Of a DNA stretch of 64,000 bases, positions 61,760-64,000 are shown in pieces. The DNA comes from Alternaria dauci (Eukaryota; Ascomycota; Dothideomycetes; Pleosporales; Pleosporaceae), in contig NC_091278.1 of NCBI RefSeq assembly GCF_042100115.1, positions 186,001-250,000 of the forward strand, given 5' to 3'. Made by a program: the position numbers and the translations under genes. The stretch's first letter is position 1. Every line of letters starts with the position of its first letter. A model generated the notes under the pieces. That model had not been told where the DNA came from. It worked only from the letters and a program-made list of their open reading frames with translations, and searched no databases.

Positions 61760-62212
61760 TATTATATAAGGGTTTACTATACTTCTCTAAGCTTAGTCCT
61801 TTCTAAGGTAAGATAGGTTTAGGTAATAGTCTATAAAGTAGTATATAGAATAATTAGGTAGAAAAGAGTTATTATTATAACTAAGAGATAAATAATACTA
61901 ATTCTATAAATAATAGAATAACTAGTTAATAATCTATATAAGAGATAAACTATTAATATTAACTATAATAAGTATAATAATAAAATCTAATATATTCTTA
62001 TACCTATTACCTTAGGTCCTACTATCTTATCTAACCTATTTACCATAGATAGTTATAATAGCGCTACTATCCTAAGGTATTCTACTATCCTAAATATTAG
62101 ACCTTAGTGTAATAGTATATTATATAACTTAGTGCGCCTTATACTTAGCCTTCCTTCCTTTATTTATAACTTTCCTAATATAAGAAGGATTTAACCTTTA
62201 TTACTTATAATA
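61760..62212 (-). repeat. Right LTR of the minus-strand gypsy copy
   Basis: About 453 bp, plus-strand start tattatataagggtttac and end ttattacttataata, followed by GTAAT, the target-site duplication. Confidence 0.75.
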
Positions 62213-62217
62213 GTAAT

Positions 62218-62470
62218 CCCTATTATATACTCCTAAGGTTTAATAGGTGTCTTTTTCTAGTTACCTTTAGTAAATATTTTAAACTTTAGTTTTCGTATAT
62301 AGACTTTAGAGCTTTACTACTATAAAATACTAATTAGTCTTATATTTAAACTACGTTATTACTTTATCTTTCTTATTAACTTTTAAAAATACTTAGTAAA
62401 GGGATAGCTACTTTCTAATTTTTTTAAAGTTATATTTAATAATACCCCTATACTTCTAGAAAATAAAAAA
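62218..62470 (+). mobile_element. Family A copy split by the minus-strand gypsy (right part)
   Basis: Continues the copy of 51906-52999 (ctaaggtttaataggtgtct ... cccctatacttctagaaaat) and ends at the A-rich terminus. Confidence 0.6.
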
Positions 62471-62504
62471 CTATACCTAGTAAGATCTTATTATTATATA
62501 GTAT

Positions 62505-62945
62505 CTATAATACTTTATTCTCTATAAGTAGGGTAGTATTATTAAAATAGAACTTTAAAAAATCAAAAAGTAGCTATCCCTCTACTTATTAATTATAGAA
62601 GTAAATAATACTATATTGTAAATAATAAACTAATTGATATCTTAAAATACTAAAGCCCTAATATCTATATATAAAAACTTAAAGTAACTAAAAATATACT
62701 TATAAACTCTTATAGGCCTAATAGAAATTACTAGTACTAGCTAGTAATATAATTATAATATATTATAAAAGGAGGAGGATATAGTATCTTTACTATAACT
62801 AAACTTATCTAGAATTTTTTATATTTCTCTAAAAGCCTAGCTACTTCTAACCTTTATCTTATACTAACTTACTTTAAGTATCCTACTATATATAAATAAG
62901 TTATACTATATAAGATTAAGTTCTACTATATATAAATACTAAAAT
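62505..62945 (-). mobile_element. Family A fragment, heavily mutated
   Basis: Forward-orientation match to the left ~440 bp of family A (tctctataagtaggg ... actttaagtatcctactata). It stops where repeat B begins. Confidence 0.5.
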
Positions 62946-63343
62946 ATTTCCTAAGTAAGTTAGTAACCTAAGTAAGTTAGTAATACTAAACTAAAATACT
63001 ACCTATATATAATAGTTATATAATATCTTAATTATAATATTCCTAAAAGATATATACTAAAGCTAACTTATAGCTTACTATCTTTAGTATTAAAGTATAA
63101 TTCTTATAAAGTATTTACTAAACTATAATAATATATCATATACTAAAAAGTATATAAAATATAACTATAAATTAAACCCAAAGTATAATATAAAACTAAA
63201 AAAGAAGGCTATAGTCTAGAAGTTTCTTAAGTAATCTATATAAAGTCTTACCCCCTTAAGGTCTATTATATAAGAAATAGTAAATAGACTCCTCTAATTC
63301 TAAGGTAGTAACCTTATTAGTAAGAATTAAGTAAATAACTTTA
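62946..63343. repeat. Repeat B, copy 2
   Basis: About 400 bp similar to 37790-38172 along its length, ending taagtaaataacttta next to the family A element at 63344. Confidence 0.55.
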
Positions 63344-64000
63344 TAATTTTTTATTTTCTATAAGTAGGGGGGTATTATTAAAATAAATCTTTAAAAAAGT
63401 AAAAAGTAGCTATCCCTTTACTTATTAGTTATTAAAGTTAATAAAAAAAGATAAAGTAATAACGTAATTTAAATACTAAACTAATTAGTATTTTAGGGTA
63501 GTAAAGCTCTAACGTCTATATATAAAAACTAAAGTTAAAAAAATTTACTAAAAGTAACTAAAAGGATACCTTTTAAACCTTAGTAGGCCTAATAGAGATT
63601 ACTAGTATTAGCTAGTAATATAATTATAGTATAGTATAAAGGGAGGAGGATATAGTATCTTTACTATAATTAAGTTTACCTAGAATTTTATACGTTTCTA
63701 TAAAAGCCTAGCTACTTCTAACCTTTATACTAATACTAATTTACTTTAAGTATCCTACTATATATAATTAAATTATACTATATATAATTAAATTATACTA
63801 TATATAATTAAATTATACTATATATAATTAAATTATACTATATATTATTAAATCCCACTATATATAAATATATATAGTTCGTCTTTATCCTTATCTAGGA
63901 GGTCTTCTAGCCTAGCCTAAAAGCCTTAGCTAGATAGGTGCTAATTAATATATCTATAAGTACGTAATATACCTACCCTATATATACTAAGGAGCTACCT
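63344..64000 (-). mobile_element. Family A copy, cut by the window end
   Basis: Starts aattttttattttctataag followed by G6 and continues through four 20-bp units (63761-63840). The window ends inside the element. Orientation as the copies at 34741 and 48316. Confidence 0.65.

Larger units (their letters stand above)
53000..62212 (-). mobile_element. Second copy of the chromodomain gypsy element, heavily RIP-mutated, with two family A insertions
   Basis: Left LTR 53000-53453 (3' LTR in element sense), right LTR 61760-62212, both reverse-complement, with 5-bp duplication GTAAT (52995-52999, 62213-62217). The reverse polypurine tract (tatcccccctcttagg) follows the left LTR. The interior is the reverse complement of 40565-46784: the YIDDILVYS region is recognisable at about 57198-57240 as ctagtatattattaatatat, and ggtagttaaag next to the right LTR matches the post-LTR sequence of copy 1. 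Removing insertions at 53843-54356 and 59812-61156 leaves about 6.4 kb, close to the 6.2-kb interior of copy 1. Almost all CpA sites are lost; there is no coding capacity. Confidence 0.85.
33981..64000. other. AT-rich, RIP-mutated transposon block (AT isochore)
   Basis: From about 33980 to the window end, composition switches abruptly to TA-rich DNA dominated by TAG, TAA, CTA and TTA words. No open frame exceeds about 62 codons. Where elements are recognisable, conserved Gln and Trp codons have become stops. The block consists of nested retrotransposons and family A copies listed separately. Parts not assigned to a named element (for example 33981-34740, 37395-37789, 47621-48303) are AT-rich DNA in which I see no intact feature. 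Imperfect inverted words AAGCTAAG/CTTAGCTT (33973-33980 and 33998-34005) sit exactly at the boundary. Confidence 0.9.

Noticed and set aside
33981..64000. Centromere or subtelomere as explanation of the AT block
   Set aside because: No telomere repeats and no centromere-specific signal can be recognised; nested RIP-mutated transposons explain the composition. A centromere cannot be excluded without CENP-A data.

Overview
The window comes from a filamentous ascomycete. Genes carry short GT-AG introns (about 47-146 bp), often with a CTRAC-type branch site. Codon use is GC-leaning, and the genes include fungal families: Bfr1, a BLI-3-like flavoprotein, Mis14, a HET-domain gene, DUF6594 and a NTF2-like SigF-type protein. 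The combination points to Dothideomycetes, probably Pleosporales; this is inference from remembered homologues, not from a search.

Layout. (1) 1-26137 is gene-rich and GC-balanced. In order: 3' end of BFR1 (+), BLI-3-like flavoprotein (+), SigF-like NTF2 protein (+), a beta-lactamase-fold serine hydrolase with two in-frame stops (+), a polytopic membrane protein (+), a degraded unknown gene (-), a DUF6594 protein (+), a RasGAP (+), a small Ser-rich protein (+), kinetochore Mis14 (+) and an alternative NADH dehydrogenase (+). (2) 26330-33980 is a decay zone where every recognisable gene is broken: a HET-domain gene (-), a TPR-MYND gene (-) and a large B-box / P-loop GTPase / RING / patatin gene (+). 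Most lesions in this zone and in the two broken genes upstream can be explained by C-to-T or G-to-A changes (CAG/CAA to TAG/TAA, TGG to TAG, CGA to TGA), as expected when repeat-induced point mutation (RIP) leaks into single-copy DNA. A 16-bp tandem duplication and a few indels add frameshifts. (3) 33981-64000 is a very AT-rich, TA-rich block without intact genes, built from nested RIP-mutated transposons.

The block contains: a chromodomain Ty3/gypsy element (40089-47215, + strand, 5-bp TSD TAAAG); a second, more heavily mutated copy on the - strand (53000-62212, TSD GTAAT); LTR remnants; part of a second gypsy family; a Tc1/mariner remnant; and at least eight copies of an unclassified ~1.35-1.47 kb element, here called family A. 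Family A shows 11-12 bp target-site duplications, a T-rich end, 5' truncation and a 20-bp internal minisatellite. One 514-bp family A copy (53843-54356) has escaped RIP and lies inside a RIP-destroyed retrotransposon.

The genes in region 1 are ordinary chromosomal genes and do not form a pathway cluster. The biological interest lies at the boundary: an AT isochore next to eroding non-self-recognition-type genes, a fused GTPase-RING-phospholipase architecture, and the family A retroposon. Splice sites and frames were read by hand. No alignments, searches or composition calculations were run.
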